From Nothopassalora personata (taxonomy: Eukaryota; Ascomycota; Dothideomycetes; Mycosphaerellales; Mycosphaerellaceae), in the NCBI GenBank assembly GCA_033816765.1, contig CM066290.1:248001-312000 (forward strand): a DNA stretch of 64,000 bases. The letters run 5' to 3'. The position numbers were made by a program, and so were the translations under genes. The number at the start of each line of letters is the position of its first letter. The stretch's first letter is position 1. Below the pieces are notes generated by a model. That model made no database searches. It saw nothing but the letters and a program-made list of their open reading frames with translations, and was not told the origin of the DNA. Shown here one piece after another: positions 22,751 through 32,900 of the stretch.

Positions 22751-23938
22751 GATCACTATCCGTCTTCTTCTACGATGATTTTCAAGATAGTTGTGCTGCG
22801 TAGTCAAAAGACACAGCTGAGTAGAGCAGAGTCATCGCTTACGGGCTGTACTACACACCAAGTCAGCTCATGCAGCCACATCTCGCTTGGGATCGGCTTG
22901 AGTAGTCCTGCGTATCGACGGCTCAGTCGCAAACCGCACAGCACCTGGATTCCTTGACGGCTTTGAAAGGTGCAACTTAATGCAGTCCGATTGTTACGCT
23001 TTCTGCACAGAGACTAGCTGTGGCGCTGTCATGAGATCGAGGAGGTTCCGCCCTACCCATCCATGCTACAGGCAAGAATCAAAGTCAAGTAGGTGTATAA
23101 AGGCCCGGTCTTGTCATCTTTCCAGAGTGACCACGAGAAGCCAGATGATCTATTTTCATGGCAGTCAATCTGCCATACGCAACCCGCTGATCAAACCACC
23201 TGAGCACTCTATAGAGGAGCTGTGGCGAGGATACTGAGGGTTGTCCTCAACAGCATGCGAGAGGTCGAGCTCCTTTGCAATTGACGGTGCTCAGCTGCAA
23301 TGCCTAAGAATCATTTCACCCGGTCGTCGATCTTGCATCGATACCTGCATTTCCCTAGATGAGACGTCCGGATGCAGCTGTTCCAGCGGGCGGTGCGATG
23401 GATATCGATGAGGGGGACGATTTGCAGCCAGGAGCTTTTTCGCAGGACAGGTAGAAACCCTCTCGTATCTGGCGTGTGGTTTCGAGCAGCCAGTGCCAAT
23501 GGAAATTCGTCTAACCTCATCCAGTCCGGGAGCGCGCATTCAGCCATCTTTGACCGAAAGGTCGACCTCAAGTGCCTTGCGCTTCTTTCGCAAGCTGAAG
23601 CTCCCGAAGGTTGTCTTCAGCATCTCGCACTTGCTCCCCTAGACACAGCCGTCAACGTCGAAAATTCGTCCCATGCTGATCTTTCAGGGAAGTGCATGAA
23701 CCTTATGCTCGACCGATGCTACCTCACCGCTCGTTTGTGGTACCTGGCAAGTGCCTAGGTAATGAGTAGATAACACGGCTCTGTTAGCGGACCACTCCTA
23801 CGATGGCAAATGCGGTCGAATAGGGGACATTCGCAATGTTAGCCAGGCAGATTGTATCGCGGAATCTCTTGTGAGTTCGAGACAAGGCCACTCAGCAAAA
23901 CCGGTCGAGTGGTGCGTGGAGACTGTCTTGGAATTGAA
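22751..23938. other. Gene-free stretch, 1.2 kb
   Basis: This holds the promoter of the Gln-rich gene and the 3' flank of the broken sulfotransferase. An 85-codon frame at 22980-23237 and a 128-codon frame at 23372-23758 start at ATG but show no motif, signal peptide or splice logic. I leave both as noise. Confidence 0.4.
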
Positions 23939-24184
23939 TCACTGCAGACGCATAGATTGCAGGTACTCGTAATTCCGCCACGACTCGCGCACCCTCTTCG
24001 CAAGCGTCGCTGCTCTGTCCCATCCAAACGTCTCGCGCCATTGCTCCATCCTATCCTCGAGAGTCACATGCTGCGACGTTTTCCTTCGATCAACCCCAGT
24101 TGACCCCTGTATGGACTGCAGAAAGCGCTTGAACCTCTCGTTCGCTTGAAACTTGACCGGCGTGGGAGTGGAGTCCCAAGCATA
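23939..24184 (-). pseudogene. 3' fragment of a sulfotransferase-like gene cut by a transposon
   Basis: This is the C-terminal 81 codons plus TGA of the gene whose front part lies at 42239-42994. Read on the minus strand it starts with the TA target site followed by T, giving Tyr-Ala-Trp-Asp. It continues through FKRFLQSIQGSTGV and ends WRNYEYLQ, the usual tail of fungal sulfotransferase-like P-loop proteins (S-T-G-V block and terminal Y-E-Y-L). The frame across the join is exact: with the 18-kb insertion and one TA removed, the codons continue without change. An ATG at 24235 lies within the transposon's inverted repeat and is not the original start. Without its N-terminal half this piece should be non-functional. 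Confidence 0.85.
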
Positions 24185-24225
24185 GAAGTCAGGTGCGCGT
24201 TGGGCACGGTCGCATATCAAGCACG
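24185..24225 (+). repeat. Left terminal inverted repeat of the Fot1-type transposon
   Basis: It begins GAAGTCAGGTGCGCGT and matches the reverse complement of 42198-42238 at about 35 of 41 positions. Differences are mostly C/T or G/A, as expected from RIP. TA precedes it. Confidence 0.85.
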
Positions 24226-24648
24226 GACACCACATCTTATTCGATGTTGTTTAACGAGGTGTCTCACTACAACCACTGCACCGATTGGCTTTATATTTAG
24301 ACTGTATTATATTTGAATTGTGTTCTATCGACTGTGTGAGTCTTATTGTTGTAGCTGCCGTGGTAGGTTAATAGCGCGACCTCGTCGCGTTTTGAGCTAG
24401 ATTGGACTGTCCGGCTTTTTAACCTTATTATCTACCTTAATACACACTAGTAGCGTGATAATCAACTGCTTACGTCTTCGTAGCTTACGTGTCGACTACT
24501 AAAGGTGTTGTTATAGCTGCTAAGTAGCTGCTTTGCTATTATTATCTTGCTGCTTTAAGGCCTCTATTCTTACCTTCTTAAGCTCCTTATTCTTAGCCTT
24601 CTTAATGCGCTGTTCCTTACGCAATTTAATAGCGATACGTTAGCTAAT

Positions 24649-24989
24649 TGTTGCGGTTGGGCCTTGTCCCTCGTCACGTGGGTGGCCTAGGAAGTGTCGA
24701 TCCTCGATATGTCTCTAAAGTAGTGTGAACGAGAGTTCACTACAAGGTTGCAACTTAACACAAGAGTGTTGATTTGAGTTGAGCACGAGGCTCCTATCTA
24801 CTCGTAAAGAAGCGTCGTCTATATAGTGCCATGTCTTGGCGTAACTGATCAGACTGAGCAGACTGATCACTGAGCAGACTGAGCGAACTGATCACTGAGC
24901 TGATCAGTCTGAGCGAAGTCGACCTGCTCAGTTTCGGTCCTTCCCGAAGAATGAGTGGCTGTGGGTTCTTCCTGAACCGAACCGTAACA
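24649..24989. mobile_element. Solo LTR, 341 bp, target duplication CTAAT
   Basis: It starts TGTTGCGG and ends CCGTAACA (TG..CA termini) and is bracketed by CTAAT on both sides. It is nearly identical to the LTRs of the gag-only element at 38828-41380 but lacks two 16-bp internal units. It is a remnant of LTR-LTR recombination after insertion into the Fot1-type transposon. Its sequence is not RIP-decayed although its host is, so it arrived later. Confidence 0.92.
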
Positions 24990-25118
24990 CTAATGTTCTT
25001 AGCCTTCGTTGCTTCCTTCTTAAGTTGCTTATTAGCCTTAGCTATCTCTTTCGTAAGCTCTTTCTTAGCCTAAAGTCGTCTTGCCTAATCGATCTTCGTT
25101 AGGCTAAAGAATGTAGCT

Positions 25119-25365
25119 TGTTAAGTTGAGACCTTACAGGATACGTAGTTGGCAGCGGAGTGGAGTAAGAGATTAATCTTCAACTAGCTAATAGCCATAG
25201 GGCATGCAGCAATATATTAGGAACTAATGTGTTGATTGTGTTAGATGTCTATCTAAGCTAAAGGGGAGAGAAGGTGTCTTCCGACAAGCTAAGTTATCGT
25301 AGATGCCTTAGGCTATTAGATCACAACCTAACTGTTAGCTCCCCTTAAGATGCTATATCTTAACA
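25119..25365 (-). repeat. Left (3') LTR of the copia element
   Basis: It starts TGTTAAGTTGAG and ends ATCTTAACA. Compared with the right copy it keeps more C and G, so the right copy is the more heavily mutated. Confidence 0.85.
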
Positions 25366-26275
25366 CTCCTACTTATCTTACATAGGAGGTCACAGTCTGC
25401 TCTTCTCCTATTAGTAGTATTTAGACCTCTATAACAGGTTGAGCTAGCTTATAAACCTCTAGAAGTGTAGACTAGTCTTTAGCTTTGTAAACCTATCTAT
25501 AACTATCTTAGATATTAGGGTGTACTTAATAGTAATAAGCCTTCTCCACTAAAGTTTCCTAACAGCATTATAGGCAATGTTAATGTGCTTTAACTTGTTA
25601 TAAACATGTGCATCCCTTACTAGGGTAAGGGCAGCTTAGTTGTTACCTCTTAATTGGACTAGTCTTAAGCTTAATACAGTCTCCTAGTTTCTAGTGATCC
25701 TTAGTTAATAGGAATAGTCTCCTACTAACTCTAGACAGTCTATCTCCCTTAGTAGTAAAGCTAGGAATTAGGATTGCTTTACACATGCATTTATAGCTAT
25801 GTATTTAGCTTCTATTATAGATGTTACTATAGACTTTTGCTTCTTGCTTATCTAGGAGACTAGTGCCCTATAGAGGAAGAAGACATACCTAAGGATAGAG
25901 ACTCTATCTACTTTATCTATTGCATAATTAGAGTCATAGTATCCAACTAGGCATCCTTCTCTATGCCTAGAGAAGACAAGGCTAAGATTAGGATATAACC
26001 TTAAATATCTTATAATCCTCTTTAAAGCCTTTATGTAGTAGGTAGATAGGTCACTTACAAATAAGCTTATCCTTCCTAGGGCAAAAGCAATGTCTAGCCT
26101 TATAATTGTTGCTAGCTACATCTATGTACTATTAATACTCTAGTACTCTGCCTTATTACACCTCTTATCTATGTAGCTTAAAGGTTTAAGAGCCTTATAG
26201 CTGTCTATAGGTAAGTGTATAGGTGCTGCCTTCTTATAGTTTATCCCTATCTTAGCAAGGTTGTCCCTAACAAAG

Positions 26276-26472
26276 TGTTAAGGGGATGTCGCAATGTATA
26301 GCACGCCCACGACCTGCCAGTCGTAGATGAACTAATTCTTGCCTTTTGTTCAAGACGCATCGCGCGTCGCAAGGTGTACTCATGCGTGTCACGTGCGGCT
26401 TGGCAGCCGGTCGCGACCGCATGTCACATGCAAGGCCACATGTAGGGGTTAGCCACTGGGCTGCCCCTTACA
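26276..26472 (-). repeat. 3' LTR of the chromovirus (197 bp)
   Basis: Its termini on the plus strand are TGTTAAGGGG and CCCCTTACA. It is identical by eye to 32704-32900. It may also act as promoter for the plus-strand antisense gene that begins 300 bp inside. Confidence 0.93.
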
Positions 26473-26487
26473 ATTGCCTCCCCTCCC
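26473..26487 (-). other. Polypurine tract of the chromovirus
   Basis: On the minus strand GGGAGGGGAGGCAAT directly abuts the 3' LTR, the position and composition of a plus-strand primer. Confidence 0.7.
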
Positions 26488-26773
26488 GTGCGAGCTGTCC
26501 TCAGCTCGCTAGTTGCTACGTAGAGGCTCCTATGTACTTCCAGAACCATAGTTGCTATGCGGCCCACATGCGGGTTGCGTGCGTGTCGTCATGTAGGTGT
26601 AGGTGAGTGAGGTTTGGTTGCCATGCCGACGCAGCTGGTTAGGGGCATAAAACTCCAGCCCAACCCAGCCCTTTCTCAGCACGCTCCCCAGCTCATCACC
26701 TTCGCCACACCACCACCACGCACCCGCACCGCACCATCGTCGCAAGCGCCTCGCCAGCATCATCATCATCATC

Positions 26774-27544
26774 ATGTCGGCCGTGCCCTCCTCGCCGCCA
26801 TTCTCTGGCCGCTCCGCCTCCTCCAGCAGCACCAGCAGCGACAGCACCACCAGCGCCGCAGAAGACGAGCGCCGCCAGGCGGCTCTGGTGCGCGACGCAC
26901 CCAGGACGCCTGGTGGTCACAAGCGACCAGCATCACCCTCGCAGCCACCAACGCCCTCGCCAGCCACCAAGCTCTCGCAGAGAATCAACATGTGCATGCG
27001 GTGCCTCCCGTACTTCGTCAGGGGTAAGTCTCCACGCGCGTCGCCTGCGATTCGCATGCTAACCACTTGCTAGACGAGGCCGATGACTGTGATAGTGTCA
27101 CCACCGGCGAGCTCCTGAAGAAGTGTGGCCGCTGCAGGCGCAGCAAACACAGCTGCGTGCCCAACACCAGCCACGCCATCGCCTCGCTGGTGAGCCGCCT
27201 GCGCGCCGCGCGGTCCCAGCGCGACTTCCTCACGGCCATGATGGGCCAGGCGCCCACAGACCTCCAGCAGCAGGAGCTGGTGGAGCAGATCCGCCTGTGT
27301 GCCCAGCTGGGCAACGACATCAAGGAGGTAAGTCGCTGCTTCGCTCGTGCGAGTCGACTGCTACTGGCGGGGGAGGGCTCTAGTGCGTCCCCTGTGCTTC
27401 GGCTGACCCTTCCTATAGGCCATCAGGCAGTTCAATGCCTACAAGCACAAGCGTGCCGGGGAGACCCGCATGCGTGCCTCCGCCGCCGCCGCCACCACTG
27501 CCGACCAGGCATTCTTGCCTGAGTCACTGCGTGACGACAACTGA
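26774..27544 (+). CDS. Antisense accessory gene of the chromovirus: six-Cys zinc-cluster-like protein
   Basis: Exons 26774-27023, 27074-27327 and 27419-27544 join in frame to 209 aa, with canonical donors GTAAGT (both) and TAG acceptors. Residues 1-70 are Ser/Pro-rich. Six cysteines follow as C74-x2-C77-x12-C90-x11-C102-x2-C105-x6-C112 (final block KCGRCRRSKHSC), reminiscent of a fungal Zn2Cys6 DNA-binding cluster with an enlarged first loop. Residues about 120-175 are helical (SLVSRLRAARSQRDFLT, then LVEQIRLCAQLGNDIKE), and the C-terminus is Ala-rich. It is transcribed opposite to gag-pol and ends 134 bp from the pol stop, so it needs its own promoter, plausibly the adjacent LTR. A protein of the same plan sits in the gag-only element. 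DNA binding is inferred from the Cys pattern only. Confidence 0.75.
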
Positions 27545-27678
27545 GGCGCTCGCCTCACACGCTGCTCGCGGGCTCCTCGCCTGCTACCACTCTGCGTGGC
27601 CCCTGGTGGGCGCGCCACTCTTCAGCTTTTGTTTTGTTTATAGTTGAGAAAAGTTTTGTTTGTGCTCCAGTGCCAGTC

Positions 27679-30600
27679 TCATTTGCTTCTCCTTGACGCC
27701 TCATAGCCGGCTACCATGCGATCCGCATTCGCGAGGCCCTCCGCCGGTTCCCAGCTGTTGTACTCCTCTGGCCAGTCCTTCCACTGGACTAGATACTGCA
27801 GCTTGCCCTTGCGCTTACGCCTATCCAGCACTGCCTCTACCTCATACTCTCCGTCCTCATTAGCTAGAGGGGGTACGGGTCCATCCTCATCGCTACCGAT
27901 ATACGGCTCGAGGAGAGAGACATGGAAGACGTTGTGGAGCCTTGAGTCGGCTGGTAGCGCTAGGCGGTTCGCCTGCGAACCGACAGCGTCCGTAATGCGG
28001 TATGGGCCGATGAACTTCGGACCCATCTTCTTCTTTGGCACTGCCAACTTGAGGTTCTTCGTTGACAACAGAACTAAGTCACCTACGCGGTAGGTCTTGG
28101 CTTGGTGGGTCTTGTTGTAGTAGCGAGCCTGGCTTTCTGCTGCAGCCTTCCATCGCTCCTCGAGTGTAGCGCGTAGTTTTCGCATGCGACTCGCAGCTGT
28201 TACCGCTGCTGGTACTTCCCCCCCCTGGGTCTCGTCTCGAGATCCAGTTGGTGCAGGGGCAATCTCAGGTCGCCAACCGTGCGCTATTTCGAACGGACTC
28301 ATCCGCAGTGTTGGGTGGATGCTGTTATTAGCTGCGAATTCAGCAACTGCAAGCCACTCAGCCCACTCAGTTTGATTGTCACTGCAGTAACAACGAAGGT
28401 ATTGTTCGAGGGTTTGGTTTGCCCTCTCAGTTTGGCCGTCAGTCTGAGGGTGAAAGGCCGTGGATAGCTTGCGCTTCACACGCGCCTCGAAGCAGAAGTC
28501 ACTCCAAAACTGACTAGTGAAGACCGGACCTCGGTCGCTCACTATGCCTGACGGGACACCATAGTGTCGCACAACTTCGTCTCGCAGGAGCCTCGCAAGC
28601 TCCACGGCTGTGCAAGTCTTCGTCGTCGGGATGTACAAGCTCATTTTTGAGTAGCGATCGACTATCACTAGGATCGCATCATACATGCAACCGGCTCGCG
28701 TGCTTGGAGGTAGGTCCGTAATGAAATCCATGGTGATTTCCTGCCACGGTCGCTCCGGTCTAGGAAGCGGTTGCAGCTCGCCGTAGGGTCGATGGCGCCT
28801 CGCCTTCGAACCCTGGCAGGTTCTGCAGGCTTGGACGTATTGTTTCACGTCCGTGCTAAGTGAGTCCCACCAATAATTACGTCGCAACAGCTCTTCAGTC
28901 TTGGTCCTTCCAAAGTGACCCGCGAGGACGTCGTCGTGGTGCATGCGAATCAGATGCGACCTGATTGCGTGATCCCTGGGTACCACGATCGCGTCTCCGC
29001 AGTACACAAGGTCATCCTTCACATGCCATCCCTTGGCGTCCCTCGCGCTTGGCGCCTGCGCCAAGCATGCGACACACTGGTCGTCTTGCTGCTGCGCGAT
29101 CTTCATCAAGAGTGGGATCAACTCACCCGTCGAGCTGTAAGCTTGACCCTGTATCACTGCAGCGCACACTGCTGCTGGTAAAGACGGCTTGTCTTGATGG
29201 GGAAGGTCACCTCTCCGCATTGCCATCGCCGCGCCTATGTCGCCCTGCATCGCCTCGCAGGTGGCAAGCACGCGCTTCACCGTCGGCTCGCTTGTCCCTT
29301 CCAGAGACTCCTTCCAGAAAGACAGCTTACTTTGCAAGGTAGGCAGCAAGTTCGAAGTTTGTTGCGTTATGGCTGCGTAGTCACTGCGTCTCGAAGGCGC
29401 GTCGGCTGGGTTAGTCTTACCCGGCCGATGCTCCACTACAAAATCAAAAGACTGCAGGAACGTAGCCCATCGAGCTTGCCGCCCATTCAGCTGCTTTACT
29501 GTCATAAAGCCCTGTAGGTTAGCGTGGTCGACTAGCACTCGCACCGCATGCGTAGCGCCCTCCAAGTATGGCCTCCAATGCTTGAAAGCCTCAACCACTG
29601 CAAGTAGCTCCTGATCGTGCGTCTCGTAGTTGCACTCAGCTGGTATCATCTTGCGTGAATAGAACGCGATGGGATGCCACTCAGCACCAAACAATTGGGA
29701 TATGATACCTGCGATCGCGAAACCTGAGGCATCCGTCTCGACTCGCGTGCGCAGCGCAGGATCGAAGTGCCTAAGTATTGGTGCACCTAAGAATCCGGCC
29801 TTAAGCTGTCGAAACGCCTGCTCTTCGCTTAAGGTCCACGTGAGAGGGCCGTGCTTCTTGCCGTCCTTGGATCCCTTTAGCAGGTCCGTTAGGGGCTTGC
29901 AGACCCTTGAGTATCCTTCTATAAAACGCCGGTAGAAGTTGCAAAACCCAAGGAAGGACTGGACCTCATGAAAGGTCGTAGGTGTAGGCCATTCCTCGAT
30001 AGCGGCTACCCTGCTCCTGTCCATCGACACGCCTGCGGCGCTCACGACAAACCCAAGGAACTCTGCACTCTCCTGGAAGAAGTGACACTTCTTAGGGTTT
30101 GCGAACAGGGCAAACTTTCGTAGCCTCTCCAGCACCGCGCGTACGGCTCGCACGTGTGCCTCACGCGTCTCGCTGTAGATGAGGATATCATCTAGGTAGA
30201 CCACGCAAATGTCATCAACTAAGCCGGTCAGCGCCTTGTTGATATACCCTTGAAAGGTTGCCGGTGCGTTGGTTAACCCGAACGGCATCACCAGGTACTC
30301 GTAGTGTCCGTATCGCGTGCGAAACGCAGTCTTCCACTCATCGCCTCGCTTAATAGGGATACGATGGTAGGCGTCCTTCAAATCGATTGTAGTGAAGAAC
30401 CTGGAACCTGATAGCCTATCTAGCGTCTCGCTGATTAGGGGCAGGGGGTATCGGTTCTTCACTGTAATCTCATTCAGGCCTCTGTAATCAACACAGAGCC
30501 TAAGAGTGCCATTCTTCTTTGGCACGAACAGGATAGGCGCACCCGCCTCGCTTGCGGACCGCCTAATCCACCCCTTCTCCATTGCTTGCGCAAGGTACTC

Positions 30601-31554
30601 CTTCAAGGCCTCCAACTCAGTCAAGGACTGGTGGTACAGCGGCTTGAAAGGGGGTTTCTTTCCTTCAACGAGATCAATCGCATGCTCAACCCCGTCGGGC
30701 ATCTTGCGCTTCGCCTGCTCATTAGGTGCGTATACATCTCGGAAGTCTGCAAATTCTTCAGGCCACGAGGGGCCCTCTCCTTCAGGTACTGCTGCAGCAA
30801 TAGCCCGAACACTCATCGCATAAACCTGCTTTGAGCTCTCGAGATCCTCAAGGAACTCGCGTGCGTCACGCTGCTGAACCGCAGGCGTCTCTGCACCGTA
30901 GTACCACTGGTCATCCTTATCGGCCTTCACTATCCGATTACGATGCCGCCAGGGTCTACCCAAAATCACTGATGGCCTACCCATAGGCACCGCGTAGCAG
31001 ATGGCGTCACTCACGCGCTCTACTCCCGCGTCATCAGCGAGTCGCAGCCGAACCGCAAAGGCGCCGTAGCAATACCCTGGGTCATGCGCATACGACTCTA
31101 ACTTCGGCAGCCTTGCCCCATCAATGGGTTGCATTTGATGTCGGAGTACATACTCATACGACACTAGGCTGAGATCCGCACAGTCATCCAGGAGAAACGT
31201 GGCCTCGCGAAAGCCCTCACGAGTCTCGACTGCGCCTCGCAAGTGACGCGCTGGACACGCATCCACTCGCCTCAAGGGGTCGACTTCAGGAAAACTCGGA
31301 CTCAGGAGCGACCCACTTATGGTCCTCTGCCTTTTCCCTGGTCGCTGCGATGGACACACATCCACTCGCCTCAAGGGGTCGACTTCAGGAAAACTCGGAC
31401 TCAGGAGCGACCCACTTCTGGTCCTCTGCCTTTTCCCTGGTCGCTGCGATGGACAAACATCCACTCGCCTCAAGGGGTCGACTTCAGGAAAACTCGGACT
31501 CAGGAGCGACCCACTTCTGGTCCTCTGCCTTTTCCCTGGTCGCTGCCCTTCTCA
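27679..31554 (-). CDS. pol: Chromovirus Pol polyprotein (PR-RT-RNase H-IN-chromodomain)
   Basis: The frame is open from just after a TGA at about 31555 down to the TGA at 27679 and has no ATG at its start, so it is made as a Gag-Pol fusion by -1 frameshifting. The following residue numbers start at 31473. Two and a half 33-aa repeats occupy the first ~75 residues. A protease-like segment around residue 95 reads LLDDCADLS. Reverse transcriptase has YLDDILIY near 425. RNase H has TDASG near 580. Integrase has a His-His-Cys-Cys zinc finger near 850-885 and the D-D-E core (MDFITDLP, VSDRGPVFTS, HPQTDGQTERANQTLE). A chromodomain lies near 1205-1255 (YEVEAVLDRR, LVQWKDWP, SWEP). The chromodomain targets insertion to marked chromatin, consistent with its place inside dead, AT-rich repeats. 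Confidence 0.95.
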
Positions 31555-31557
31555 GTC
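31261..31557 (-). repeat. Three tandem 99-bp coding repeats at the gag-pol junction
   Basis: Units begin at about 31261, 31360 and 31459 on the plus strand with only a few base differences. The period is 99 bp, or 33 codons, so the pol frame stays open (RRVDVCPSQRPGKRQRT and following). The rightmost unit, first in transcription, also encodes the last residues of Gag and contains the frameshift site. Confidence 0.9.
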
Positions 31558-32666
31558 AGAGCCTTCGCAGCGTCTACCCTGCGAACCGCTTGCGCGCCAC
31601 GGTCCTTCCACAGGTGCCTGTTCGGGCAATCCGTCTTAATGTGACCCTTCTTATGGCATCCATAGCACTCCGCTTTGGTCCTATCAAAGGTCACAGACGA
31701 TCCGCCGGCGTCCCGCTGGTAACTCGCACCCGGGTCGCGCGACGCCTGACTATGCTTCTGCTGCTTCGAGCCACGATCGCTTCGCCCTTGGTCGCCCTCA
31801 GTCTCTCGCCTGCGGCGACCATGCTGCCCGCGGTCGTGCCCTCCGCTGCCACGCTCCGTGCTTTCAATGCGCGAAGCCAGGATCACCAGTTCCTCTCTGG
31901 TTGTTGGGATGTCATGAAACTTGACGATTGCGGACCGCAGGCCAGGCGCAAGCTTAGCGAGCATATGTCGCACGCGTTGCGCCTCCGTATAGTCCCCCAA
32001 CTGATCCTCCATGACATCCAGCTCAGTCGCAAACTGACGCACTGTCTGGTTGTCCTTCTGTTTCACCGCCTCATACTCCAACATCACGTTGAGCACGCGG
32101 TTCACAGGATCACCGCATGCGTCTCGACAGAACTCCTCAAAGTCCTGGTATGTATACCCTTTAAGGTCAAGGACGCTATGGTTGGCGTGCCATCGCTCAC
32201 TTGCCTCTCCGCTTAGGTACATAACCCCATACAGGACCTTTGACTCGTTCGTCGCATACGTGCCGCCTGAGAGGGCAAAGACAAGAGAGAGCTCCCTTAG
32301 GAATACCCGTGCTTTCTTGATCGAGTCCCCTCTAAAAGGCGTAGGTTCTTTGAGACGCAAACGTGTCGCATGCGATGCGACCGCGCCTCGAGCTGCGATA
32401 TCATCGTCAGTTACTACAGATGGAGGAGGGGGAGGGGGAGTAGGGGATAGTTCTCCGCCGGATTCGCCCTGAGGGTCCGCCGGCGGCACGCTTGCGTCCC
32501 GCAAGATCTCCAACTGTTCAATCTCCCTCTGTATCTCCTTCTCCTCAACCTCTGCCCGAAGGGCATCCCTCCTTGCGACTAAGGCTGCACGCCTCGCTTG
32601 TTGCTGGGCCCTAGGGCTCAGGGGAGCCGCAAGCGTAGCGCTGCTGTCGTCGCGTTCGGACTCCAT
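31500..32666 (-). CDS. gag: Chromovirus Gag, 388 aa, CCHC zinc knuckle
   Basis: The ATG at 32666 is the first true start after the LTR. Residues 20-70 are a charged helix (ARRAALVARRDALRAEVEEK), and a proline run follows (SPTPPPPPPS). The middle (LKEPTPFRGDSIKKARVFL through AKLAPGLRSAIVKFHD) is the conserved Ty3/gypsy retrotransposon Gag core, and a C-terminal zinc knuckle (CYGCHKKGHIKTDC) binds RNA. The TGA at 31500-31502 lies in the first 99-bp unit. Gag and pol overlap by about 50 nt. Gag should assemble the particle in which reverse transcription occurs. Confidence 0.93.
   Translation of the reverse strand: MESERDDSSATLAAPLSPRAQQQARRAALVARRDALRAEVEEKEIQREIEQLEILRDASVPPADPQGESGGELSPTPPPPPPSVVTDDDIAARGAVASHATRLRLKEPTPFRGDSIKKARVFLRELSLVFALSGGTYATNESKVLYGVMYLSGEASERWHANHSVLDLKGYTYQDFEEFCRDACGDPVNRVLNVMLEYEAVKQKDNQTVRQFATELDVMEDQLGDYTEAQRVRHMLAKLAPGLRSAIVKFHDIPTTREELVILASRIESTERGSGGHDRGQHGRRRRETEGDQGRSDRGSKQQKHSQASRDPGASYQRDAGGSSVTFDRTKAECYGCHKKGHIKTDCPNRHLWKDRGAQAVRRVDAAKALTEKGSDQGKGRGPEVGRS
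31530..31536 (-). promoter_or_regulatory. -1 ribosomal frameshift heptamer GGGAAAA
   Basis: In the Gag frame the codons are CAG-GGA-AAA-GGC, placing G-GGA-AAA in the X-XXY-YYZ register 28 nt before the Gag stop. A one-base slip back gives AGG-CAG-AGG, which is exactly the pol frame. No downstream pseudoknot was modelled. Confidence 0.75.
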
Positions 32667-32703
32667 GGCGTGTATGGATTGCAACGAAGAGAAGAATTAG
32701 AAC

Positions 32704-32900
32704 TGTTAAGGGGATGTCGCAATGTATAGCACGCCCACGACCTGCCAGTCGTAGATGAACTAATTCTTGCCTTTTGTTCAAGACGCATCGCGCGTCGCAA
32801 GGTGTACTCATGCGTGTCACGTGCGGCTTGGCAGCCGGTCGCGACCGCATGTCACATGCAAGGCCACATGTAGGGGTTAGCCACTGGGCTGCCCCTTACA
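32704..32900 (-). repeat. 5' LTR of the chromovirus (197 bp)
   Basis: It is identical by eye to 26276-26472 and is followed by CAAAG, the right target duplication. Confidence 0.93.

Larger units (their letters stand above)
26276..32900 (-). mobile_element. Intact Ty3/gypsy chromovirus with an extra antisense gene
   Basis: The element is 6,625 bp, with 197-bp LTRs at both ends that are identical by eye and a CAAAG target duplication (26271-26275 and 32901-32905). It sits inside the copia element. Read on the minus strand it runs: 5' LTR, gag, pol (protease, reverse transcriptase, RNase H, integrase, chromodomain), a convergent antisense gene, a purine tract, and the 3' LTR. All frames are open and base composition is normal, so it inserted after RIP stopped acting on the host repeat. 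Immediately after the 5' LTR there is no TGG-type tRNA primer site; a self-primed or unusual priming mode is possible. It looks competent or very recently so. Confidence 0.95.

Noticed and set aside
23372..23758. 128-codon ATG frame between the Gln-rich gene and the pseudogene
   Set aside because: There are no recognisable features and no splice context; kept only as a note in the intergenic entry.
24840..24930. CRISPR-like array in the LTR (GATCACTGAGCAG repeats)
   Set aside because: The units are directly tandem 16-bp repeats without spacers, in a eukaryotic LTR, repeated in all four copies.
26530..26920. Minus-strand frames opposite the antisense gene's first exon
   Set aside because: They encode Asp/Gly/Ala-rich low-complexity sequence that mirrors the CAT and GC-rich plus strand; there is no motif and better coding signal lies on the other strand.
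31243..31644. Plus-strand ORFs opposite the 99-bp repeats
   Set aside because: They are shadows of the repeated minus-strand Gag-Pol junction and exist only because the period is a multiple of three.
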